DNA from: Apodospora peruviana
Lineage: Eukaryota > Ascomycota > Sordariomycetes > Sordariales > Lasiosphaeriaceae
NCBI GenBank assembly: GCA_033439685.1
Contig: JAUEDM010000020.1
Location: 1-17,738 of the forward strand
Direction of reading: 5' to 3'
DNA length: 17,738 nt
Part shown: positions 6,828 through 16,136 of the stretch, piece by piece
How positions within the stretch are numbered: the stretch's first letter is position 1
Layout of the letters: each line of letters opens with the position of its first letter
Program-made: the position numbers and the translations under genes
Notes under the pieces: model-generated
Databases searched by the model: none
What the model was told of the DNA's origin: nothing
What the model saw: only the letters and a program-made list of their open reading frames with translations

Positions 6828-7994
6828 ATGATGACTACATCAAACACATGTAGACAGCCTGGTGTCCTACAACCCACCCAGAAAAGCCTTGCAGCCAACA
6901 TCATGCATTCCTTAGATGACCCTTCACTCGGTGTCTGTTTACGGAATGGAGACTTGGTTGCACTGCGTCGAGCTGCAAATATCTTCCGCTCTATCAGAGA
7001 CAACTTCCATATAAGTGACCGGTCATACCATACCATTAGCCAACTCCTCCTAGATGCCATCGAGGGATACGAGCAGTCCATGAGAAACAGGTCCGAGCAC
7101 GAGTGTAACCGTGTGAGCTGGCTTACCCCACTCGAGGTCGAGATGAAGAGCTACCTCGAGGTCTATCGCAACCTTGCCGTCTATCTCACATATTACCATG
7201 ACCACTACAAACAGAATCCAAATTTGGCTAGTATACTAGCAACGGTGAACCAGAAACTCCAAAGGCTATGTCCGCGGATCAATAACCTGGCAGCTGCGGC
7301 TTGGCGTCCACCCAGAGCAACACCGTCACAGAAGTCTGCTTCACCGGGTCGAGCAAGACAGCCCGGCGTTATCCAGCTACCGGGGATATGCAAAGTCAAA
7401 GCCGCAGCCAGGCAGTTACCCACCCCGCCAACAAGCCAGACGAGCAGCGTCTGCGGTTCCAGCACATCAAGCCAAAACAACGCTATCACGACCCCTTCGC
7501 CTTGCGCATCCCCGCCGACAACGCAACTTCTATCACCTCCAAGGCAAGACATCAAGCCGTGCCGATCAGAGTTATCTCCCCCGCCAACAGGGCTCCAATT
7601 GCCAATTGCGCAAATTCCAAGACCTCAAATACCAGAATTACAAAATGTCGGTGGCTGGATAGAGGAGGTCACGCAACCATTTTCACATCCACGCACGGAT
7701 AATTGGGCTGTCCGGAGGCAGAAATCTGTCCATCATGGTCACTTGGGCGGTGTTGGAGGAGCGAGGTGTGTAGGAGTAGCAAAGCAGAGAGGGAGTCCCA
7801 GACCGTTAAGGAGTAGAGTAACTTTAGGGAGTAGTAGCAAAGTAATAAAGTCGCAAAGGAAATTGGGACCATATTCAGGGTACGGGATGCTGACTTGGCC
7901 GAGGTGCATTACCTGTCAGAGAAAGGTCGCGTTCGATGAGAGGTTTGGTAGTTTGGTGTTTTGTAAACTCTGTGAAGGGTTAGGGTGTAGCTAA
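6828..7994 (+). CDS. Hypothetical protein with C-terminal CX2C-X15-CX2C motif
   Basis: An uninterrupted frame of 388 codons begins at the tandem ATGs 6828/6831 (MMTTSNTCRQP). The frame is open further upstream but has no earlier ATG. Residues 20 to about 155 look helical (for example ALRRAANIFRSIRDNFHIS and YHTISQLLLDAIEGYEQSM), with several conserved-looking aromatic positions. Residues 160 to about 310 are low in complexity, rich in Pro, Ser and Thr (TPPTSQTSS, LSPPPTGLQLP), and probably disordered. The C-terminus carries C360-I-T-C363 and C379-K-L-C382, a zinc-ribbon-like spacing, and ends GLGCS. I do not recognise the family. A nuclear or protein-binding role would be a guess. The TATA box and pyrimidine tract upstream support a transcribed gene. 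Confidence 0.75.
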   Translation: MMTTSNTCRQPGVLQPTQKSLAANIMHSLDDPSLGVCLRNGDLVALRRAANIFRSIRDNFHISDRSYHTISQLLLDAIEGYEQSMRNRSEHECNRVSWLTPLEVEMKSYLEVYRNLAVYLTYYHDHYKQNPNLASILATVNQKLQRLCPRINNLAAAAWRPPRATPSQKSASPGRARQPGVIQLPGICKVKAAARQLPTPPTSQTSSVCGSSTSSQNNAITTPSPCASPPTTQLLSPPRQDIKPCRSELSPPPTGLQLPIAQIPRPQIPELQNVGGWIEEVTQPFSHPRTDNWAVRRQKSVHHGHLGGVGGARCVGVAKQRGSPRPLRSRVTLGSSSKVIKSQRKLGPYSGYGMLTWPRCITCQRKVAFDERFGSLVFCKLCEGLGCS

Positions 7995-8974
7995 GTACCG
8001 TACTGGGAGATTGTTGTAGATAACTCGATTATGATGGTTATCATAACTGTAATTATGATTTGACAAGGCAAGGGAAGAGAAGTGTGCAACTTACCGGTAC
8101 TGGGTAAGTCTTTTCCTAGTAGACTCTACTCGTACAGTTTTGAAGCATCTTGTCCTTGATCAATCTGGTTATGGGTTGCCCCAGGAATTTGCGATGTAAA
8201 CAGGATTACTCATCTAACGATTAGCATAAGCCAGCCTTCCTCTCCATATAGCAGGGGTTTCTCGTCCAATTATATTCTAGGGCGTTTCCCTCTCGTTGTC
8301 ACTATCCGATATTTTAGTACTGGGGTGGATGAAGTCTATTATTTGCTGGTTCCGATATCGACACAGACAACGGGATATGCCTCTCGGAATGTAGCAAGCG
8401 GTAATCTATCGGGAAGCATGGAAAAGTCATGCAGTAAAGCTTCTGAGAACTTTGTGATGCGCTTGCACTTGTTCCACGGTAAATAGTCAACCTCTGGTAC
8501 CTGCAATAACCCCCTGTCTGGACTTTCGATAATCAACTCATTGGGGTTTGAAGCTGCCTTTTACCGGGTAGTTTGAGGGCTTTGTTGTATATTTCGCCAG
8601 CCCTTGTTGGGCCATTACCAGGACTCCTGGTGGCTGGTACCTAAGGTATCTACCTAGGTACCTACCTAGGTAAGGGATTGTGGCGTTATTTCCACCCGCG
8701 AATCAGCATCAGTGGCTCCCTCAGTCACCGTTATCTCAGCCTTATCTGGAACCGCCACACTTGCCCCATCGTACACTTGCTCCGTCGCACCTGCCTTGCC
8801 TCGGGGGCATGAGGACATTGTGGCCCAAGCCCTCGCCTCCCAACTTCAGCGCACATGATTTGATTCATTTCCTCTCTCTTCAACTTCTCAAACTTCTTCT
8901 AGATTCCACAAACTCAACACATCGACACCTCCGCACCAACGAACCGAAAAAAAAACCACTTCCCACGAGAGGGA
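7995..8974. other. Spacer with TACCTAGGTA palindromes; leader of the HET pseudogene
   Basis: No firm gene is seen. Two TACCTAGGTA palindromes lie at 8651-8660 and 8663-8672. The last 100 bases are pyrimidine-rich and look like a former 5' leader of the HET gene. A 65-codon minus-strand frame at 8339-8536 reads rather protein-like (DYLPWNKCKRI, FREAYPVVCVDIGTSK) but has no ATG at its 5' end and no family match that I know. Confidence 0.5.
8651..8672. repeat. Two TACCTAGGTA palindromes 2 bp apart
   Basis: Two perfect 10-bp palindromes are separated by cc. Related CCTAGGT sequences occur near 2215-2275 and 16360-16372, always in spacers. Confidence 0.85.
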
Positions 8975-11188
8975 ATGGCGACATTCGCAGAAACCTACCG
9001 CCCGCTGGACCCATCCCGCTCCGAGATTCGTCTTCTCGAGATTCTCTCCGTCGACTGTCAAATTTCCTGCTGAGCTGAGTCTCCATCGTATCGCTCCTGG
9101 GCAAGCCAACGTACTCGGCACGCTCGTACGTATGGGGTGATCCAACGTCTGCCGATGGGATCTTACTGGACGGTCATCCATTTCAGGCGACCAAAAACCT
9201 CGCAGATGGCTTGCGCGCCTTAACCAAGATACTGCCGAAGCTCACTCCAGACCAGAATCTCGCCGACTTCAGGCTCTGGGTCGATGCCGTCTGCATCAAT
9301 CAGGAAGACCATGTGGAGCCCAACCACGAAGTGGCGCGCATGGGGAGCATCTACCCGTCTGCCTTGTCCGTCCTCGCATGGCTGGGATTGGAACGAATGC
9401 TTTCAAAGGTTCTTCTTTGCGCGAGCTCTCGGCACATCCTTATACCCTTACCTTGGACGCCATCAGCTTTGTTGTATAACGTAACGAAAAATCTCACCCC
9501 CGAGAGGAACCTGTCACCGAAGCTCTTCGCCCGAGTGAAACATCTTTCAGATCAGGATCTTCTCATGCTTGGGTGGCGCACGAACAGCAGTTTGGTGGCT
9601 ATCTGGGAGTTGGAAAATGCTCCATGCTGGCATCGGGTGCTCCATGCTGGCATCGGGTGCTCCATGCTGGCATCGGGTGCTCCATGCTGGCATCGGGTGC
9701 TCCATGCTGGCATCGGGTCTGGTTCTGACAGAAGATGGCTTTGGCCAAGTCGCTTCTGTTCTTCGCTGACTCCAGTGTTTTGCACGAGCACAAGCTCTTA
9801 TCGGTTTTCAAGTGGTTTGGTATATTGAGGGAGGACAAGAGATTCCGCATCCTTGAAACTGACCACGACGATGACATTAGAACCTTCGTTTTCTTCCACA
9901 ATTTCATGAAGTCTTTTGCTCTGGTTGTCAAGCGGTTAGATTCAATTAGGACGCGGAGAACAGAAGACCACCCCTACGCTGGCTGGTATCTCTCAACACT
10001 GGGTGCCAGACTAGAAGCAACCGACCCAGAGATCATGTATTCGGCCTGCTTGAACTCTCGAATATCGATATTATCCCCGACTACACCAATGACATCTCGA
10101 CCGCCAACGTATATCACCAATATGCCGTTTTCATGGCTTGACGCTTACAACAGCAGACCAGTACCGTCTCCTAACCCGACGCTACCCGACCACCTCTTCT
10201 TTCTGTCATTCGAAGGCGTTGGCTTGTTCCCTGAAGCTGACCATTCCTCTTGGATCCCTAATTATCCGGGGTGCTCCGGCATTGGGGACCTGCCTTCCGA
10301 GTGGGTGATGGCGACGCCCGCAGCAGCGGACCGTGGCCTCAGCTCGAGATGCGGCAGCTCCTCACCAGAGATACCATCCATAACCGGTACTACGCCAACC
10401 GTCTTCTGCTTACCCATCAGCCCTGTGATGAGACGCGAACATGTTCCAGGCGGAGTGTCTAACAAAACCGTGGCGTACTTCCGTGACTTTGTCTCACGGA
10501 ACAGAACCTACGCACCGACGGCAGGAACTTCTGGATTTCAGGCCCTCTTTCGCGTTCTGTTCCAAGACCACGACATACTCAACCCTGCAAGGTTTGAGTT
10601 CAGAGCGTTATATCTCTGGTGGGATATTACAGGCGATTCTGAAGAGCCTGTCAGGTTAAAAGATGCGCTTAAGAAATGGGTTTTGGGCCCGACGAGATTC
10701 TATAATGATTTGCTTCTTAAAGCCTCTGGATTTCATCAAATTTTGGGCATCGGTCCAGATTCCTAGTCTTAGTGAAGCGTCTTCTGGGCGGCGCTCGTGT
10801 TGAGTTCGAGGATATCTGGCATGAGTCACTTATGGCGGATGGGACCGGGGTTGTGAGTTCCCGGCTGACTGGGGACTTCGAGGAAAAATTTAAGAATGGG
10901 CAATACGAGATGCCTAACGAGAGAGATCGTCGGAGACTTTCCGCCATGGAAGCCGGGTGGCGTTTTATGGAAACCGAAAACGGACTTCTTGGACTTTCCC
11001 CGAAATGGACAAACCCTGGGGATATCGTGTGCGTGACCAAGGGCTCCTCGTATCCCGTCATACTGCGCCGCTCTGGAAATTCCTGGGTCCACGTCGGTGT
11101 CTGTTGGGTGCTTGGTCTGATGAATGGCGAGGCGGCAGAGTCGCTTGGTGACGAGCGCGAGACACTTGAGAGATTTGAGATCATCTAG
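8975..11188 (+). pseudogene. HET-domain (heterokaryon incompatibility) gene, decayed
   Basis: The ATG at 8975 opens with YRPLDPSRSEIRLLEILS and CQISC, as HET proteins do. Coding then moves through frames: YSARSYVWGDP, LWVDAVCINQEDHVEPN and ARMGSIYPSALSVLAWLG (the core HET motifs), IWELENAPCWHRVW, ALAKSLLFFADSSVLHEHK, GLLELSNIDIIPDYTNDIS, SFEGVGLFPEADHSSWIPN, and finally GDIVCVTKGSSYPVILRRSG and ERFEII before TAG. This order matches a full HET protein of about 700 residues. The lesions seen are: TGA 9071-9073 with a frame change by 9079; a 20-bp repeat expansion (9619-9718); TGA 9726-9728; a one-base shift near 10026; a shift back near 10131-10141; and TAG 10764-10766 with another shift. None has good splice sites. 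Intact HET genes control cell death on contact with unlike strains; this copy should not make a full protein. Confidence 0.85.
9619..9718 (+). repeat. 20-bp minisatellite, 5 perfect copies, inside the HET pseudogene
   Basis: The unit gctccatgctggcatcgggt occurs five times without change. One copy encodes the expected APCWHRV piece of the HET core. Four extra copies add 80 bp, which is two more than a multiple of three, and the coding frame changes by exactly that amount across the array. Confidence 0.97.
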
Positions 11189-11278
11189 ATCACCAACAAC
11201 AGAACTGTGGTATGCGAGTATTTTGTACATTACAGTTTCATATTATGTAGTATGTACATGTACGCAGACGACCTCTGC

Positions 11279-13085
11279 TCAACGAATACCTTTCTCCCTC
11301 TTCTCTTCATTTAAGCCATCACCGCTACCAAGAACACCACCATGCCGACCCTCCTCGAGGCCATCCTCCGACGGCTGTGCCGGCAAATCATCTCTCCTTA
11401 TCGTCCACCCTCCCGTCCAACCAAACCATCCGGTTTCTCGCGGTCCCCGAACAATGCACACAATTAGTGCAAACCCTATAAACGCAACTGATTACAAAAT
11501 ATCAGCAATTACACCCTCCTGACCGCAAACCACAAGCTTAGCACAGGACGACTTACTTCCCATACTCCCGCTGTACACCCACCCGCCTTGCGCATACAAC
11601 CGATTCCCCACAGCCGTACCCGTCAGCTGCCCCGAAAAGGCCGCAACCATATACGCCGTGTTGACGCGGTTCCGCGCGTCAGGCTGGATGCCGTAGATGG
11701 CGGCGCGGTTGCCGATCTGCGTGAACTGCGAGCCGACATCGATCGTGATGGCCTGTATGACCGGCCCGGCGACGTTGAAGCTGCCGATGAAGGTGCCGAT
11801 GATGACCCCCACCAGCTCGACCGACAGGCCCATGATGGCCGAGAACAGGGGCACGACCTTGTCGATGACCAGCCGGCTGTACACCGGCGCCAGCAAGATG
11901 ACCACTACCCCGATAAGACCAAACAGACCGATGATTACAGATGAGTAACTGTACGGTGGGGTCGATAGCAGAAACGACAAGGTCGTCCAGTAGGACGTGA
12001 AGGTGGCCGAGAGGAAGAAGGCGACCACGGAGCTCTGGAAGAGGAGAGGCTCGGTGAAGAAGAGGTGGACGATCGACCAGAGCATGCGGAAGTAGTTGAG
12101 CCCGTCCGGGTTCTTGGAGGGGTAGTCGGGCAGCCAGACGTACAGCAGCCCGAGGACGAGGTACTGCACCCCCAGGCCGAACCAGTAGATGTTGCGCCAG
12201 TCGGTGTAGTTGGCCAGCACGCCGGACAGGATACGCGCGACGAGCACGCCCAGGGACAGGCCCGAAACCACTATGGCGAGGCAGCTGGCGCGGCGGTGGG
12301 CGGGCGCAAGGTCGCCCACCAGCGGCAGCATCAGCTGCGGCGTGACGGTTGTGAAGCCGCAGAGGAATGAGATGGCGGAGAATGTAGTGAAGGAGGATGT
12401 CACGCAGAGGGCTATCCACTTTTTCAACGGGGAGGATTAGCTTTTGGCCGGACAAGATACCCTTACTCATCAGGGTCGGGCATAATTACCATGGTGGCGG
12501 TAAATGCGATGAGAGCGAGAATGAAGGGCCGCCGTGGGAAAAGGTCGCCCAGGGGACAGATGAGGAGCATGCCGGCGGCGTAGCCGGCCTGCATCAGCGT
12601 GGCGATGGACGAGGCCTTTTCGAAGCTCACGCCAAAGGTGTCGGCGATTTTGTTCAGGATGGCCTGGTTGTAGTAGAGGTTGGAAACGGTGAAGCAGCCT
12701 GCCTGTTTTGTTATCGTGAGTTTGTCCGCCAGTTGTCTATGTGTTTCTGTATTTTCGGTGAAGGGTTGGTGGTGCTTACGAATCCGAAAAGCATGTTCAG
12801 CCAGACTGTAAATTTGGGAGGGTTCCGGGTGTCATATCGCGCCGGCGCGGGCATCCAGTTCCATACATGACGAATGAGATCGAGGTTCGTCGTTTGTGTG
12901 TCGGTGGTGATGGTGGCAGTTTGATCTGTTGTGGTGGTTGTGTCCTCCGGATCGGTGAGTGATGGTGGGATGACGACATCTTCCTTGGTGCTCGTATCAT
13001 CTGGACTTAAGTCCGACTCATCGTTGCTGCTTGGATTCCTTACTGAAGGAGGAGAATCAGTCTTTTCGTTGGTGTCGTCTGCCAT
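11279..13085 (-). CDS. Major facilitator superfamily (MFS) transporter, 4 exons
   Basis: The model has ATG at 13085 and four exons: 13085-12780, 12702-12490, 12418-11557 and 11487-11279, giving 529 residues. The introns are 12779-12703 (GTAAGC...CAG), 12489-12419 (GTAATT...AAG, with GCTAATC as branch site) and 11556-11488 (GTAAGT...CAG, branch TGCTAAG); phases agree at every joint. The N-terminal 100 residues are hydrophilic, rich in Ser, Thr and Asp. Membrane segments start at FTVWLNMLFGFAGCF, and about 12 follow. GDLFPRRPFIL after the second segment fits MFS motif A, between TM2 and TM3. Near the C-terminus are NRVNTAYMVAAFSGQLTGTA and GPRETGWFGW, typical of a fungal MFS_1 group. The protein should sit in a membrane and move a small solute by secondary transport; the substrate cannot be read from the sequence. 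The AAG acceptor of intron 2 is unusual, but no better one keeps the frame. Confidence 0.9.
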
Positions 13086-13490
13086 TCTTAGGGTCTGACG
13101 GTTGAACTTTGTACGTTGGTGTGTGGCTTGCCTAGGTCCAAAAAATGGTGTGGGGGGAGGGAGGTGGATGGGAGAAATGCCCGGCTTTTTCGATATCGGG
13201 GTGTTGAATTCCGATGAACGGGTGGGACTTATCGTTCTCCGATGAACGGTGCGTAAACACGCTTGCATCGGTCTAACGCGACACCGGCAGGGAGACTTCA
13301 GTTGTCCGGTCCTAATATCTGTGGGGCGCACACGCACGTTCGGCTCATTACCGTACGGATAAACGCTCGATTAGGCGATGGGTTCCTGTCGTGGTTGGTG
13401 GTGGTGCATGTACATGCATCCGAGGATCTGCAAGTGATGCAAAGAACGTCGCCGGACTGATAAAGACTGTAGGAAATAGTATCCCTTTGG
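13086..13490. promoter_or_regulatory. Upstream region of the MFS gene with a repeated 12-mer
   Basis: This 405-bp spacer precedes the MFS start. The sequence tccgatgaacgg occurs twice in the same orientation (13210-13221 and 13238-13249), 28 bases apart. Such a paired site could bind a regulator, but no known motif was recognised. No gene is seen. Confidence 0.4.
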
Positions 13491-13790
13491 CTGTGTTTGA
13501 GGACTTTTAAGAGCCACCCCCCTAAGGACCAATTAGCTCTTCAGATTATGCATTAGCGACGTATGCACTACAGTAAAATACATAGCTAACGCTTTACCAA
13601 ACTCTAAGCCAAATCAGAGCATATTCAAATCTAGGGGTTTCGGAATCAACTATAAGTAGGATTAGTTGCATAGTAAGTGGCAGTTTTGACATTTAAGTAC
13701 TGGGGAGTAGTAGTGGGGGGAGCCGAGGTGGGGGGGGGGGGAGCCGGGTGGAAGGGGCTCTTGAATGTCCTCGAACACGGCCAAAGGGAT
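13491..13790. mobile_element. 300-bp MITE-like element with 35-bp imperfect terminal inverted repeats
   Basis: The ends 13491-13525 and 13756-13790 are inverted copies that begin ATCCCTTTGGC and match at 31 of 35 positions. At least two mismatches are C-to-T type changes at CpG in the left end. The interior is AT-rich on the left and G-rich on the right, with 12 consecutive G at 13730-13741, and codes for nothing. I see no clear target duplication at the borders (left aaatagt, right gtgtggc), so the superfamily is open. Confidence 0.75.
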
Positions 13791-14472
13791 GTGTGGCTTT
13801 ACCGTAGGAAGATGAAGGGAGTGGTGTTATGAGGAAAAGAAGCACGGTGTTGGTTGATGCGTAACGAGCATCGTTTCTAGGGAGGCCGGTGGTTCATCCC
13901 ATTCCATCGGAGCCGCATCGGTCGCCCGATCCCGTTTATGGATATTGCCCGAACTGATAATTGTGACGCCATGCCGTCCTCGGATCCGAGCTTAAAATGC
14001 CCGAACAGTGACGACTGGTGCTGGTCTTGTTTTGCGCTCGGCCTGGGAACAGTGCGGGGATAAGGGGACTCTTCGAACATCATAAGCTTTCTAGTTACCA
14101 TGGAGTTTCTGTTTGTCCTGCCAGTCTTGGATTATATATATCGACTGTGGATCATATAGCCCCCGACAAGAATCCCAGTTAGGCGGTTTGGACAAAAAAG
14201 AAAACATCACACATTGATTTTAGGATTAGGGTAATCTTGATATTGCCCCTATTGTGGAGTCATGTTTACCTCACTTGGTTTTATTCCTCTCAAGAGAAGT
14301 GGGCCAACACATCCTGTTAATCAACATGCTTGGAAAACTAGTTTGTAAATATATCAGCTCCTAAACGCTCTTTCCATCATTCAATATACACATAAGCAAC
14401 AGTCTCCTGATCCTGTAAACAAAGGGAAAATAAAGCAGCCGCCAAATCTCAGCTATCGGCAAATCCGCAGCC
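13791..14472. other. Spacer, nothing firm seen
   Basis: No gene, RNA gene or repeat is evident in these 680 bases. A 74-codon minus-strand frame at 13877-14101 has no recognisable sequence. The right part is AT-rich and may serve as the 3' region for the minus-strand sequences that follow. Confidence 0.4.
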
Positions 14473-14641
14473 TCAACAGTCTCCTTTCTTGATCTTCTTC
14501 AGCATTTTAGACAGCCTCTGACAGACCTCCTCCCCCCAGACCTTGGCATACTCGTCAAACTCCTCATAGACCTCTGCACTGCTCGGTATCTCCACCCATG
14601 GCACCTTCGTCGACGTGTAGATGTGCACATCCGGCTGAAAG
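14473..14641 (-). pseudogene. Probable 3' remnant of a GFA/CENP-V-type (glutathione-dependent formaldehyde-activating family) gene
   Basis: On the minus strand, 55 codons read FQPDVHIYTSTKVPWVEIP followed by VYEEFDEYAKVWGEE and a Lys-rich end to a TGA at 14473-14475. PDVHIYTSTKVPW with a following acidic VW segment is what I know from the C-terminal part of GFA-domain proteins. A short intron (14688-14642, GTACGT...TAG, 47 bp) could join it to an upstream piece reading CFLCLGTPFVDIPRL, which keeps a CxxC-G-T element. That piece runs into a stop, has no ATG, and lacks the usual zinc-binding first half. I call it a truncated remnant. It could instead be the last exon of a gene whose other exons I failed to see. 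It is not part of the SRR1-like gene, which ends cleanly at 14848. Confidence 0.4.
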
Positions 14642-14847
14642 CTACCTCCACCGCTTTTCAGCCCGAGACAAGAAAGACATAAACGTACAGGCGAGGGATG
14701 TCAACGAAAGGCGTGCCAAGACAAAGAAAACAGGAGATCCTCAGTCTGATAGTCTCAACAACCACCCAGGCTCAAAAGTCACGCTCCGATCACAACGACA
14801 ACCGACTTCGTATGATCAAGAAGACCGGATAATCTTTCAGTTCCTGA

Positions 14848-16136
14848 TCAATACTTGCGAACATAGATGACAGTCTTTGGATCGAACCACGAATTGTTTG
14901 ACCATTCGCTTGGAAGATTCATGAAACCGAACTCTCGGTAGAGATATCGCACCTTTTGTTCCAAACAAGGGCAACTAGGTATATCATCAAACCTTGAAAG
15001 TCGGGTACCGTAGATACATGGAAAGCGATTAGCCCAAGTTACCATCGAGTGAAAGGTCGGGTGTTATCGCCAGTTCATAGGAGCGAGATTGACACATACC
15101 AGGGGTCATCTGGAAACTCACGTTCCACCTTGCGCCAAATCATCATGGCTGGTCTGGCCCTGTCGAGGATAGCTTGTCTCACATGGAACGACGGGAACTG
15201 CGAAAACACGACAGTCTTGCTGTCCACCTCCTTAAAGCCGTCGTCCTCCTCCAGTACCGTGATGCCCACCCCACGCAGGACCTTCTCATCCTCGTCCTCG
15301 TCCTCGTACTCGTACGCCGGGTCCTGTGCGTAACACTTGATGGCGGCGGCAGCAGTCCCTTTAGCCTCCTTGGCAGCAGCGGCCGCCGCCCTGGCCTCGA
15401 GAGACTCGCGGAGCGTCAGCATCAGGGCATGCTGAAGCAAAGGGCCAGGGTCGCCTTTCCGGCTCCGCAGACCGAACATCATGGAGCCCAACGCGAACCC
15501 CACAATCTTTTCCACAGGTGGGATGTACGGAATCGCGCTCAAGATGTACATGAGCTGGGCGCGTTGATCACTGGCTTCCCATCTGGCTACCCCGTTCTTC
15601 ATAAAATGGCGCCATAGCTGTTTCTCGGATGTGGACTTGATGAAGGGCGGCGCATTCCACCGCCCATGCCCTGGTTGGGCGAGAAGATCGAGGCCCTGGT
15701 AGACTAAAGAGCCCGGGGCGTAAATACCGTCCACTCCCCTTTGCTGTGGCTCCGGCTGTCTGGCGTGAATAGGAGGAGCGACGGCGGCGGTGTTGGAGAC
15801 CGCCGTTGTAGATCCGATATCCATTCGACCGCTCGCTTGTTCCTTGTCAGATCTCTCTGGTGTTTCCAGGATGCTCTCCTGTTTCTTGTCAAACTCCCTC
15901 ATCAATCTTCTCATCGAGTCGGGCATGCTCGTGATTTGCTCACAATATTCCCGTGTGCTCGCCAGCGTCCCTTTGATCAAATTTCGCATACTCTCAACTC
16001 GCTCCCAGCGTTCCCGCTTGCTCGCTGTTCTCTTGTCAGAATCCCCCCACAATTCCCGTAACCTCGCTTGAACTGCCTTGTCGAACCTCTCCGCCGATTC
16101 TCGCATCCTTGCGATTTCCTCCGTGAATTCCCCCAT
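14848..16136 (-). CDS. SRR1-like domain protein, 2 exons
   Basis: The ATG is at 16136 (accgcaATGGGG); exon 1 is 16136-15100 and exon 2 is 14992-14848, joined across a 107-bp intron (GTATGT donor, GGCTAAT branch, CAAG acceptor), for 393 residues. An alternative acceptor, CCTAG at 14976, would drop six residues and keep the frame. Residues 1 to about 100 are charged and probably coiled-coil. The SRR1-like domain begins near 200: IPPVEKIVGFALGSM (203-220), LLQHALMLTLRESLEA, then CYAQDPAYEYEDEDEDE, LRGVGITVLEEDDGFKEVD, TVVFSQFPSFHVRQAI and ARPAMMIW (to 334). The protein ends KTVIYVRKY, like other fungal members. An Ala-rich loop (249-265) and an acidic run (276-284) are insertions. SRR1 of plants affects light and clock responses; the biochemical role in fungi is not known. 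An earlier in-frame TTG start is ignored. Confidence 0.85.

Noticed and set aside
9735..10766. A 343-codon frame as a separate intact gene
   Set aside because: It starts in the middle of a HET core motif and lacks the HET N-terminus; it is one fragment of the broken gene.
11492..11556. Direct read-through from MFS exon 3 to a stop at 11492
   Set aside because: The read-through tail is not MFS-like, whereas splicing at 11556-11488 yields IVCIVRGPRETGWFGW, the expected end of this transporter group.
11679..12470. 263-codon minus-strand frame overlapping the MFS gene
   Set aside because: The His/Arg/Ala-rich product is a shifted reading of the transporter exon.
15174..15617. 147-codon plus-strand frame opposite the SRR1-like gene
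   Set aside because: It is antisense to recognisable SRR1-like coding sequence and has no motif of its own.
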